Below, piece by piece: positions 16,071-24,141 of a stretch of 64,000 bases of DNA (within the stretch, counting starts at the first letter, position 1; every line of letters begins with the position of its first letter). The stretch is taken from positions 62,001-126,000 of the forward strand of contig NZ_JAMXQV010000012.1 in the NCBI RefSeq assembly GCF_024703995.1. Direction: 5' to 3'. The notes under the pieces are model-generated. The model worked only from the letters and a program-made list of their open reading frames with translations. It searched no databases and was not told where the DNA came from. This stretch comes from Amycolatopsis iheyensis. GTDB lineage: Bacteria; Actinomycetota; Actinomycetes; Mycobacteriales; Pseudonocardiaceae. Made by a program: the position numbers and the translations under genes.

Positions 16071-16342
16071 GGTGGGAACCCTTGCCACTACTGAGATCAG
16101 TGGTCCGACGACGCTCTACAGTGGAGCCAGGGATTACCCGAACGGGTTGGCCGGTGAATAACCGACCCGGCTGATGTGACCTCATCCGTAACGAGTACGG
16201 TGCTCGCAACACCAACGCGTGACCACCAAAAGAGCCCACCCGCATCCACTCCTCGGCAGCTCCACGCGAGCAAAGATTGTACCCAATCCGCCCGGGCGGT
16301 GGTGCGCGGTGAGCCGGTCCCCGCACGACGAAGGAGGAACCC
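16071..16342 (+). other. Gene-free region and long 5' leader before the 14-codon gene
   Basis: No reading frame looks coding here. It contains small inverted repeats, for example CCACT/AGTGG around 16086-16104. Base composition is lower in GC than the neighbours, and A-rich patches occur near 16225-16285. The promoter of the 14-codon gene must lie here, but I cannot place it. A structured leader or small RNA is possible. Confidence 0.35.
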
Positions 16343-16387
16343 ATGATGCACCCCCAGTGGTGGATCATCATGTGCTGCGCGGCCTGA
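16343..16387 (+). CDS. 14-residue peptide gene (MMHPQWWIIMCCAA)
   Basis: ATG 16343 has a perfect AAGGAGG ribosome site 5 bases upstream, one of the best in the window. The frame ends with TGA at 16385-16387, and a strong terminator hairpin follows 16 bases later. The peptide is hydrophobic with a Trp-Trp pair, two Ile and two adjacent Cys. The next downstream gene is on the other strand, so it is not a leader for a following gene. It could be a small membrane-active peptide, a toxin, or the coding part of a dual-function RNA. I do not recognise it. Confidence 0.55.
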   Translation: MMHPQWWIIMCCAA

Positions 16388-16403
16388 CCCGCGAACGCAT
16401 GTC

Positions 16404-16434
16404 GCCGGGCTTCGCGGCTCCCGCGAAGCCCGGC
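16404..16434. terminator. Hairpin terminator between the 14-codon gene and the HTH gene
   Basis: A perfect 14-bp stem (16404-16417 with 16421-16434) closes on a CTC loop. It lies ten bases from the stop of the convergent HTH gene, so it can serve both strands. Confidence 0.8.
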
Positions 16435-16443
16435 TGCGAACCG

Positions 16444-16770
16444 TCAGGGCTGACCGCGCCGGCGGAGCTCCACTCCCTCGGCGAGCAGCACGTTCCGGGT
16501 CTGGTTGTACGACATGCCGTAAGTCGTCGCGAGCTGGCGGATCGACCGCCCGTCGAGGTAGGCGTCGACCAGACCGGGCGGGGTCGGCGGCAGCGGGATG
16601 CGCGGCGGCCGCAACGTGACCCCGGCGTCCAGCAACGCCGTCCGGATCTTGCGGTAGCTGTACGGGTAGCGCGCGACCAGCCCTTCGATCGTCTCCCCGG
16701 CCGCGTAGTGGTCCACCAGCTCCCGCACCACGTCTTCGGGCACGGGCTCGGCTCTGTGGTCCTCGCTCAC
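16444..16770 (-). CDS. Small protein with two helix-turn-helix segments
   Basis: The 108-residue protein contains two related HTH-like units, AAGETIEGLVARYPYSYRKIRTALLDAGV and LDGRSIRQLATTYGMSYNQTRNVLLAEGV, joined by a proline-rich linker (PPRIPLPPTPPG). Each resembles the helix-turn-helix of invertases and transposon-type DNA-binding proteins. GTG 16770 is chosen because the sequence further upstream reads as low-complexity noncoding translation. No strong ribosome site is seen. It is probably a DNA-binding regulator of unknown target, convergent with the 14-codon gene. Confidence 0.7.
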   Translation of the reverse strand: MSEDHRAEPVPEDVVRELVDHYAAGETIEGLVARYPYSYRKIRTALLDAGVTLRPPRIPLPPTPPGLVDAYLDGRSIRQLATTYGMSYNQTRNVLLAEGVELRRRGQP

Positions 16771-17083
16771 GAGATCAACCGCCCAGGTGGTCCGGGTGCG
16801 GGGCACACCCCAGCCAACGGCATGTCCACCGGCGCGTACACCGCCGCGAGTGTGGTGCCCGGTCGCCCCCGCGCATGGTCGCTCCCCTCGCTGTCTTGGA
16901 GGAACGACTGCGGCCGCTGCTGATGACGCGGCCCGGCGGTTCTGTAATCGACGACACGCTCCAGCTTCCTTGTCCCGGCCGGTGAACACCAAAGACCACA
17001 TCGGGTGATCCACTGTGGACACTCATCCGCGGAGCGTGGCCGCGCGAACGAGCCTGGTCACCGAGCCGAGCGGGATTCCCGCA
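16771..17083. other. Intergenic region between the HTH gene and the SARP gene
   Basis: These 313 bases hold no frame I would call a gene. They must contain the HTH-gene promoter (minus strand) and the 3' end of the SARP transcript. One copy of the palindrome CCACTGTGG lies at 17010-17018. I see no clear terminator hairpin. Confidence 0.35.
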
Positions 17084-20000
17084 TCACTCCTCGCACCGCA
17101 CCCGGCCCACGGTGTCCCGATCCCCGTCGCGCGCGGCCGGGATGGTCGGCTCCGGCTCGTCCAGCTCCGCGATCAGCTCACCCAGCTCCGCGACCCGCGT
17201 GCCGCGCTCGCGGCCCCGGTAGAGCTCCGCCGCCTGCAGCCACAGCGCCCGCGCGTCCGCCCGGTTCTCGCGTTCACGCAGGATCGACGCAAGCGCCGCC
17301 AGCGCCCTGGCCTGCCCGGTCGCGTGGCCGGTGCGGTCGGCCAGCTCGACCGCGCGGTACGCGAACCACAGTGCCGCCCGCGCGTTGCCCTGTTCGTGGC
17401 GCAGCCGGGCCAGGACCGTATTCAGCTTCATCACCGCCGGCAGGCTCAGGCTCGCCGACGTCAGCTCCGAGGCGCGCCGGCACTGGTCGTCGGCCTCGGC
17501 CAGCCGGCCCTGGTCGGTCAGCAGGGATGCCCACGCCGTGTGGATCTCCAGCCGGGTCGTCACGTCGGCCGTGTCCCGCAGGTCGGCCAGGGCCTCGGCG
17601 TACAGCTCCGCCGCCTCCTGCTCGAACCCGCCCGCCGCGACCAGCGCGTTCGCGAGCCGGTGCGCGGCGACCGCGCACAGCGACGGCTCGCCCAGCTCGT
17701 AGGCCACCTCCAGCGCCAGCCGGCCCAGCACCGCCGCTTCGGCCGCGCGGCCGGACCGCAGGTGCCACCGGGCCAGGTTCAGGGTCGCGGCGATCCGGCC
17801 CAGCGGCAGACCAGCCACCTCCGCCAGCTCCAGCGCCCGCCGGAGGTGCTGCTCCGCCTGCTTCTCCTCGCCGCGGTGCATCAGGACGACGCCGAGGTCG
17901 TTCAGGTTCGACCCCAGCAGCTGCCGCAGCCACGCCTGGTCGCCACCGCCCTCGGCGAGCGCCGCTTCGACGCTGCCGACCGCGGTCGTGAGACAGCCGA
18001 TCGCGTCCGCGAAGTAGCCCTTGGCCACGAAGAGCTCCGCGAACAACGCCGGGAGGTGGAAGGCGATCTCGTGCAGCCCCACGGCGGCCGCGCCCGCGAC
18101 GACCTCGGCCAGCAGGTTCTTTTCCCGGATCACCCACTGGCGCGCCGCGGCGGCACCGGCGAACCCGGCGCCCGGCCACGCCAGGGTCGTGGCCGGCAAC
18201 GGCGGCGGTGGCTTGTGCGGGAACACCAGGCGGTGCGCGTCGTGCGCCATCAGCAGGTAGAACTCGAACAGCCGGCGGCGCACCGCCGCGACGTCGTCCA
18301 GCTGCTCCGCGACCGAAGCGGCGTAGGCGTGCAGGAGGTCGTGGACGCGGTAGCGGTCGAGGTCGCCGGGGTGCTCGAGCAGGTGGGCCGCGACGAGGAC
18401 GTCGAGCGAGCGGCGCACCGCCGGCACCGGACGCCCGTCCGCGGCCGCGACGGCTTCGGCCGTGACCTCCGCGCCCGGATGCAGCCCGATCACCGCGAGC
18501 GCGCGCCGCTCATCCGCGGCCAGCGCCTGGTAGGACACGGTGAAGGCCGCGCGCAGGCTGCGTTGTGGCCAGTCGCCTTCGTGCCCGAGGTCCAGCAGCA
18601 GGTCGGCGTCGCGCAGGAGCCGGGCCAGCGTCGGCAGCACCATGCCCGTGCGCGCCAGCGCGCGGTCGGCGACCAGCGTGAGCGCCAGCGGGTTGCCCCG
18701 GCACAGCCGCACCAGTTCCGCGAGGCCGCGGTGGTCCTCCCGGGCACGCCGGCCGATCCGGCGGGCCAGCATCGACGTCGCGTCCGCGGCGGCCAAGGGC
18801 GCCGCGGTGATCACGGGCGGGGACACCGTCGCGGCCAGCGACGGCAGGCGCCACCGCGACACGACCAGCACCGTGCACGAGGCGAGCACGCCCAGCAGCG
18901 GCGCGACCTGCTCGCGGCTGCGGACGTTGTCGAGCACCACCGCCAGCGGGCGGCGCCGCAGCAGCGCCGCCAGTTTCGCCGCCCGGGCAACGGGATTCAC
19001 CACCTGGTCGACCGGGAAGTCCAGCAGGGACAACAAGGTGTCGACGACTTCGCCGGCCGCCGCGGCCGTCGCCTGGCTGTCGCCACGCAGATCCAGCAGC
19101 ACGACGCCGTGGCGGAACCGCCGCCGCGCCCGGTGCGCCCACCGCACCACCGCCGTCGACTTGCCCACGCCCGGTCCGCCGGTCACCACGACCACACCCG
19201 GGCGGGGCGCCCCACTCGAGTCGGAGGTGAACGCGTCCAGCTCGGCGAGCAGCCCGTCCCGACCCTCCAGCTCGTCGCAGTCCGGCGGGACGTGCCACAC
19301 GGGTGTGATGTCGGGTTCCGCTGCGGTGGCGGGGATCTTCACCACCTGCCGAGGGAACGCGCCGCCGCCGGCGAGCACCTCCTCGTGCACCGCACGCAGT
19401 TCGTCGGCGGCCCGCAGCTCGCCCGCTTCGAGGTAGTGCCGGCGCATCGTCAGGTAGAACTCGGTCACCTCGCCGGGGTGGTCGGCCGCGGCCAGCGCGC
19501 GGAGCCGCAGCTTCGCCAGGCTCAGCTCCAGCGGGTGGGCCTGTTCGAGCTCCATCAGCCGGCCCAGCGCGACGTCGGCCTGCCCGACGGCCAGCAGCTC
19601 GGCGACGAGCAACGCGTTCGCCGGAAGCCATTGGCTGCGCAGCCATTGCGCGCGCCAGCCGGCGGCCCGGCGCGTCCGGAGGTCGGCCAACGGCTCGTCT
19701 CGCCACAGCCGCAACGCCGCCTGCGCCTCGACGTGGGCGCGATGATGCTCGCCAGAGTCCCGCAATTGCCGCGCGGGCGCGAGCAGGCGGCCGAACGCGA
19801 CGTGGTCGACGAGCCCGGGGTCGATCTCGACCACGCACCCGGTCTTGCCGACCGCGACGCGCGCGTCGATCCCGTTCGCCTGGAAGGCGTGCCGCAGGTG
19901 CGCGGCGTTCTGGTGCAGGGTCGCGAGCGCACCTCGCGGCACGATTTCGTCGTCGGCCCACACCCATTCGACGACGTCGTCGACGGCGAACCGGTGGTTC

Positions 20001-20116
20001 GGCCGGGTCAGCAATGCGGCGAGCACTTGTCTCGACCGGGGCTGGGCCCACTTCACGGCCACTTTCCCGTGCAGCAGCAAGGCCGTTTGCCCGAGAATTC
20101 CGAACACCAATTCCAC
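17084..20116 (-). CDS. SARP-type STAND regulator (AfsR/DnrI-BTAD, NB-ARC, TPR)
   Basis: This 1010-residue regulator begins with an OmpR-like winged helix (residues about 1-95) and a bacterial transcriptional activation domain (about 100-245). An NB-ARC ATPase follows, with Walker A TGGPGVGKST near residue 315, Walker B VVLDNVRS, and VVVSRWR as the sensor region. TPR-like repeats fill the last 350 residues. This is the AfsR architecture. SARPs usually activate secondary-metabolite genes through direct heptamer repeats, but no biosynthetic cluster is visible nearby. GTG 20116 follows GGGGGAG. Confidence 0.92.
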   Translation of the reverse strand: MELVFGILGQTALLLHGKVAVKWAQPRSRQVLAALLTRPNHRFAVDDVVEWVWADDEIVPRGALATLHQNAAHLRHAFQANGIDARVAVGKTGCVVEIDPGLVDHVAFGRLLAPARQLRDSGEHHRAHVEAQAALRLWRDEPLADLRTRRAAGWRAQWLRSQWLPANALLVAELLAVGQADVALGRLMELEQAHPLELSLAKLRLRALAAADHPGEVTEFYLTMRRHYLEAGELRAADELRAVHEEVLAGGGAFPRQVVKIPATAAEPDITPVWHVPPDCDELEGRDGLLAELDAFTSDSSGAPRPGVVVVTGGPGVGKSTAVVRWAHRARRRFRHGVVLLDLRGDSQATAAAAGEVVDTLLSLLDFPVDQVVNPVARAAKLAALLRRRPLAVVLDNVRSREQVAPLLGVLASCTVLVVSRWRLPSLAATVSPPVITAAPLAAADATSMLARRIGRRAREDHRGLAELVRLCRGNPLALTLVADRALARTGMVLPTLARLLRDADLLLDLGHEGDWPQRSLRAAFTVSYQALAADERRALAVIGLHPGAEVTAEAVAAADGRPVPAVRRSLDVLVAAHLLEHPGDLDRYRVHDLLHAYAASVAEQLDDVAAVRRRLFEFYLLMAHDAHRLVFPHKPPPPLPATTLAWPGAGFAGAAAARQWVIREKNLLAEVVAGAAAVGLHEIAFHLPALFAELFVAKGYFADAIGCLTTAVGSVEAALAEGGGDQAWLRQLLGSNLNDLGVVLMHRGEEKQAEQHLRRALELAEVAGLPLGRIAATLNLARWHLRSGRAAEAAVLGRLALEVAYELGEPSLCAVAAHRLANALVAAGGFEQEAAELYAEALADLRDTADVTTRLEIHTAWASLLTDQGRLAEADDQCRRASELTSASLSLPAVMKLNTVLARLRHEQGNARAALWFAYRAVELADRTGHATGQARALAALASILRERENRADARALWLQAAELYRGRERGTRVAELGELIAELDEPEPTIPAARDGDRDTVGRVRCEE

Positions 20117-20340
20117 GCCACTCCCCCTTTCCCCACGGTGAAACGCCGTCCACCGCCCTCTCCGCCACGATCACTTTCGCATTGATTCCACCGAAGAACC
20201 ACGTCAGCGCGACGCAAAAAGCCCGTTGACGATCATCGTTGATCCATTGTCAAGCAGTAAAAGCACTGGCCGAAAGCCATTTCTCAACCAGGTCCCCGAC
20301 AGTGGTGACAACAACTGGACACAACTTTTGGAGGACCGCG

Positions 20341-21564
20341 ATGGCCGTGAACACCTGGGTGCGCAGCCCACTCGGAGCCACCGACGCGCACCTCGCCACC
20401 CGGCGCGGCACGAAATCCGTTCTGGTGCTCGTGCCGCACATCGTGGCCGGCACCCGGTTGCTGGACCTGCTGCCGCTGTTCGAGGCCGACCACCGCGTCC
20501 AGATCGTGTTCACCGACCCCGAAAACGGCGAAGGCTGGCCCGCCACGCACGAATTCCTCCGCGCGCACGGGGGTGCGGTGCTCCCCTGGGCCCAGGCGCG
20601 CCGCGGCGACGTCGACCTCGTGCTCGCCGGCAGCACCCGCGGCCTCGACGACCTGGCCGCCCCGGCGGTCCTGGTCCCGCACGGCGGCGGCTTCGGGCAG
20701 TACCGGCCGTGGCGGCCCCCGGCCACCGCGCGGCCCCACCGGCCCCAGACCGGGCTCGGCCCGGACCAGCTGATGCGCGAAGGCCGCGTCCGCGCCGACG
20801 CGATCGTCCTGGTGCACGACCGCGAACACGAGCTCCTCGCCCAGGTCTGCCCGGACGCCCTGCCCGCCGCGGTCGTCGCCGGGGACATCGCACTGGACCG
20901 GCTCACCGCCAGCCTGCCGTACCGCGACCGGTATCGACGGGCGCTCGGCGCCGCCGACGGGCAGGAAGTCGTCGTGGTCTCGACCACGTGGTCGCCGCAG
21001 TCGGCGTTCGGCCGCCACCCGGACCTGTTCGACCGGGTCCTGGCCGGGCTGCCGCGCGAGCGCTACCACGTCGTCGGCGCTCTGCACCCGGCGATCTGGT
21101 CCCACCACGGCGCCTGGCAGGTCCGGTCCTGGCTCGCCGACGCCCTCCGCGCCGGTCTGACGCTCGTGCCGCCGGAAGAAGGGTGGCGCGCCGCGCTGGC
21201 CGCCGCCGACCACGTGCTCGGCGACTACGGATCCGTGACCGGCTACGGCGCCGCGGCCGGCGCGGCGGTCCTGCTCGCCGAGAGCCAGGACCGGCCGTTG
21301 CTGGCCGGCACCCCCAGCGAGGTGCTCGCGCGGCACGCACCCCGGTGGCGGCCCGATGAGCCGTTGCCCCCGCAGTTGCGGGCGGCGGCCGACGTGCGCG
21401 ACACCGCCGGGCTGCCTGAGCTGGTGCGAGGGCTGCTCACGTCCCGGCCCGGGCAGGCGGGGCACGTCCTACGCCGGACCTGCTACCGGTTGCTGGGTCT
21501 CCCGGAGCCGGCCCGCGCGGTGCCCGTCTCACCGGTGCCCTTGCCGAAGCCGGTGACAGCATGA
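20341..21564 (+). CDS. Unknown protein, glycosyltransferase-B-like layout
   Basis: This 407-residue soluble protein resembles, in layout only, CDP-glycerol/GT-B-type transferases. It has an N-terminal Rossmann-like half (LVLVPHIVAGTRLLDLLPLF), a central VVVVSTTWSPQS strand, and a C-terminal half with a GDYGSVTGYGAAAGAAVLLA segment like those that bind a nucleotide-linked donor. No catalytic residue can be assigned. ATG 20341 has a strong GGAGG seven bases upstream. It diverges from the SARP gene and overlaps the next gene by ATGA. Confidence 0.7.
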   Translation: MAVNTWVRSPLGATDAHLATRRGTKSVLVLVPHIVAGTRLLDLLPLFEADHRVQIVFTDPENGEGWPATHEFLRAHGGAVLPWAQARRGDVDLVLAGSTRGLDDLAAPAVLVPHGGGFGQYRPWRPPATARPHRPQTGLGPDQLMREGRVRADAIVLVHDREHELLAQVCPDALPAAVVAGDIALDRLTASLPYRDRYRRALGAADGQEVVVVSTTWSPQSAFGRHPDLFDRVLAGLPRERYHVVGALHPAIWSHHGAWQVRSWLADALRAGLTLVPPEEGWRAALAAADHVLGDYGSVTGYGAAAGAAVLLAESQDRPLLAGTPSEVLARHAPRWRPDEPLPPQLRAAADVRDTAGLPELVRGLLTSRPGQAGHVLRRTCYRLLGLPEPARAVPVSPVPLPKPVTA

Positions 21565-22049
21565 GCCTCACCCGCTGGCACGCCACCTGGGCGGGCCGGC
21601 GCGCTTCGGTGATCACCGGCACGCGGGCCGGCCGGTTCTCACTCGCCGACGCGGTCCTCGCCGAAGCCCGCCCCTGCCACGCCGACGGCCGGGCCACCCT
21701 GGCCGCGTTGTTCGACCGGTGGCCCGGACTGACCGTGGCCGCCGTCCCGATCGGCCCGGCCGGCCTGCTGCTCGCCGACCACACCGGCGACACCACGATC
21801 ATCGGCGGAGGCGATGGCGAACTCGCCGCGGCCGCCGCCTGCTTCTGGCTGATCAGCGGGCGACGGTTACGTGCCCTCGCCGCGGTCAGCGGCCTCGAGC
21901 GCGGCCCGGGCCCGCTCCAGCGCCGCCCCGCCGACGTCGGCCAGGAGTTCGACCGCTTCGGCGAGGTAGGCGCGGGCCCGGCCGCGCTGGTCGTCGGCCT
22001 CGGCGACTTCGGCCAGCGCGAGCAGCACGTTCGCCTCGTGCACCGCTGA
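21561..22049 (+). CDS. Unknown protein coupled to the GT-like gene; 3' part antisense to the STAND gene
   Basis: The start overlaps the stop of the previous gene (ATGA), so the two are co-translated. Residues 1-105 read as a plausible small domain (VITGTRAGRFSLADAVLAEA, DRWPGLTVAAVPIGPAGLLL, ACFWLISGRR). The last 60 residues look like a frame shadow of the convergent STAND gene, which it overlaps by 183 bases. The natural stop may have been lost. No family recognised. Confidence 0.5.
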   Translation: MSLTRWHATWAGRRASVITGTRAGRFSLADAVLAEARPCHADGRATLAALFDRWPGLTVAAVPIGPAGLLLADHTGDTTIIGGGDGELAAAAACFWLISGRRLRALAAVSGLERGPGPLQRRPADVGQEFDRFGEVGAGPAALVVGLGDFGQREQHVRLVHR

Positions 22050-24035
22050 GCCCAGCCTGCCCAGCACGCCGCGCGCGTGTTCGAGGCGCCGGATCGCCCC
22101 GTCGGGACGCCCGGATCGCGCGTCGATCCGGGCCAGCCCGATGGCCGCCCGGGCCGCGCCCTTGTCGTCACCGATCTCGGTGAAAACCTGCGCGGCCGCC
22201 TCGAGGTGCCGAGCCGCGGCCGTCTCGCGGCCGGCCCGCAGCAGCGCTTCGCCGATCCGCCAGTGCCGCGCCGCCACCCCGCGTTCGATGCCCAGTTCTT
22301 CCTCGATGCGCAGGCTGTCGGCGAACAGCACGACCGCCGCGTCGAAGTCGCCGCGGGCCTGCGCCACCATCCCCAGCTGTTCCAGGGCCGCGGACTCGTT
22401 CCGCCGGTCGTGCGCCTCCCGCGCCAGCTCGGCCGCCCACCGCGTCTCGCGCTCGGCGGGCTCCAGCTGCCCGAGGTCGAAGCAGGCCCGGCCGAGCTGG
22501 TACCGCAACCGCGACTCGGCCACCCGGTCGTGGCAGCGCTGGGCCGCGGTGATGCCCAGCTCGTGCGAGCGCAGCCATTCCGGATAGTGCTTGCGGTACA
22601 GCAAGAGCTCCCACAACGCTTCGCAGAGCTGCCACGCGATCTCGTCGTGCCGGTCGGCGACCGCTTCCTCCAGCAGCGGCAGCACGTTCGGCAGCTGGCC
22701 GGCCAGCCAGTCCAGCGCCGCGCCGTCGTCGGCGAAGGGCGCCGGCTCGGCCCGCACCTCGTCGGCGACCGGGCTCACGCGCCAGCGCGCCGGGATCACC
22801 ACCAGGTTCGCCCGCGTCAGCTCCCGCAAGTACCACCGGGCGGCGCGGGGCACGGCTTCGAACCGGGCCTCGTCCCGTTGGGCCCGCGCGTGCAGCCGGA
22901 CCAGGTCGTGGAACCGGTAGCGGTCGAGGTCGGCCTCCTCGAGCAGGCTCGCGTCGACGAGCAGTTCCAGCGCGTCGCGCACCACGTCGTCCCGCAGGCC
23001 GGTGACCGCGGCCGCCAGCCCCGCGGTGAACTCCGGTCCCGGGACCTCGGCGGCCAGCCGGTACAGCAGCGCCGCGTGCTCCGGCAGCTCGCGGTAGGAC
23101 CAGTCGAACGCCGCCGTCGCCGAGTCTTCCGCGCCCGCCAGCCGGGACAGCGTGGCGAGCCGCGACCGCTCGTCGCGCAGCCGGGCCACCACCCGCGACA
23201 CGGGCCAACGCGGCCGGGCGGCCAGCCGGGCCGCGGCGACCCGCAGGGTGATCGGGAACCGGCCGCACAGCTCGGCCAGCTCCGCCACCTCCGCCGGCTC
23301 CACGTCGGCGCGGTCCGGCCCGACCGTCCGGGTGAGCAACGCGATCGCGTCTTCCCGCGGCAGCGGCGCCACGTCCACGAACCGGGCGCCGTCGGCGAGC
23401 AGCCCGTCCAGGCGGAGCCGGCTCGTCACCACCACCGCGCACCCGGCCGACGCCGGGATCAGCGAGCGCACCTGCGCCGTCGACACGGCGTTGTCCAGCA
23501 CCACCAGCAACCGGCGCCCGGCGGTCACCGTCCGGTAGAGCCCGACCTGCTCGGCCAGCCCGGCCGGCACCCGTTCCGGCGCGACGCCCAGCGCGCGCAG
23601 GAAGACGCCCAGCACCTCCTCCGGCGCCACGGCCGTGTCCGCGGAGAAGCCGCGCAGGTCGGTGTAGAGCTGGCCGTCGGGGTAGCGGTGGGCGTGGCCG
23701 GACGCCCACGTCACGGCCAGCGCGGTCTTACCCACCCCGCCGGGACCGACCACGACGACCACCTGCGCCCGGGAACCGCTGCCGGACCCGGTCAGCGCGT
23801 CGAGGTCCGAAAGCTCGTCCGAACGGCTGACGAAGTGCGCCGGCGGCGGGGGCAGCTGACGAGGGCTGCCCGGCAACGGCAACGGGGGATCCGGGACCGC
23901 GGCGGTGGGCTCGGGGTCGGCGGCGCCGTGCTGGGCCGGGACGCCCGGCAAGCGCGCAGTCCCCGGTGGGCGGGCGGTCTCCTGCTCGTCCGCGCCCCTC
24001 GCCGCACCGCGTCCACCCTCGCTGACGCCGTTCAC
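21867..24035 (-). CDS. NB-ARC/TPR STAND ATPase without DNA-binding domain
   Basis: The 722 residues begin with a proline-rich leader. They continue with NB-ARC (Walker A VGPGGVGKTALAV near residue 100, Walker B LLVVLDNAVS, the motif VVTSRLRLDGL) and end in about 300 residues of TPR-like helices. It resembles the C-terminal two-thirds of AfsR-type proteins without the winged helix and BTAD. It may therefore be a signal-transducing STAND partner rather than a DNA-binding activator. Start GTG 24035. It converges on the 20341-22049 gene pair and mirrors the SARP on the other side. Confidence 0.85.
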   Translation of the reverse strand: MNGVSEGGRGAARGADEQETARPPGTARLPGVPAQHGAADPEPTAAVPDPPLPLPGSPRQLPPPPAHFVSRSDELSDLDALTGSGSGSRAQVVVVVGPGGVGKTALAVTWASGHAHRYPDGQLYTDLRGFSADTAVAPEEVLGVFLRALGVAPERVPAGLAEQVGLYRTVTAGRRLLVVLDNAVSTAQVRSLIPASAGCAVVVTSRLRLDGLLADGARFVDVAPLPREDAIALLTRTVGPDRADVEPAEVAELAELCGRFPITLRVAAARLAARPRWPVSRVVARLRDERSRLATLSRLAGAEDSATAAFDWSYRELPEHAALLYRLAAEVPGPEFTAGLAAAVTGLRDDVVRDALELLVDASLLEEADLDRYRFHDLVRLHARAQRDEARFEAVPRAARWYLRELTRANLVVIPARWRVSPVADEVRAEPAPFADDGAALDWLAGQLPNVLPLLEEAVADRHDEIAWQLCEALWELLLYRKHYPEWLRSHELGITAAQRCHDRVAESRLRYQLGRACFDLGQLEPAERETRWAAELAREAHDRRNESAALEQLGMVAQARGDFDAAVVLFADSLRIEEELGIERGVAARHWRIGEALLRAGRETAAARHLEAAAQVFTEIGDDKGAARAAIGLARIDARSGRPDGAIRRLEHARGVLGRLGSAVHEANVLLALAEVAEADDQRGRARAYLAEAVELLADVGGAALERARAALEAADRGEGT

Positions 24036-24141
24036 CCGAACACCCCCCGACGTACCCGGAACTTCCCTGTCTACAGGGTGAGCACCGAAAAGTCAGTGGA
24101 CGCGCAGGTGAATTGCGCGACAGCACCACCGGCCGCAGTGG

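Noticed and set aside
16343..16387. Trp-Trp peptide as a trp-operon attenuator leader
   Set aside because: The following gene is on the opposite strand and no tryptophan gene is near. The hairpin has no competing stem overlapping the peptide.
20307..20328. SARP-type direct repeats GACAACAACTG/GACACAACTTT upstream of the 20341 gene
   Set aside because: Only about half the positions match, which is too weak to call a binding site.
10464..24035. A secondary-metabolite cluster suggested by LAL, SARP and NB-ARC regulators
   Set aside because: No polyketide, peptide, terpene or RiPP core enzyme is present. The enzymes nearby are hydrolases and reductases.
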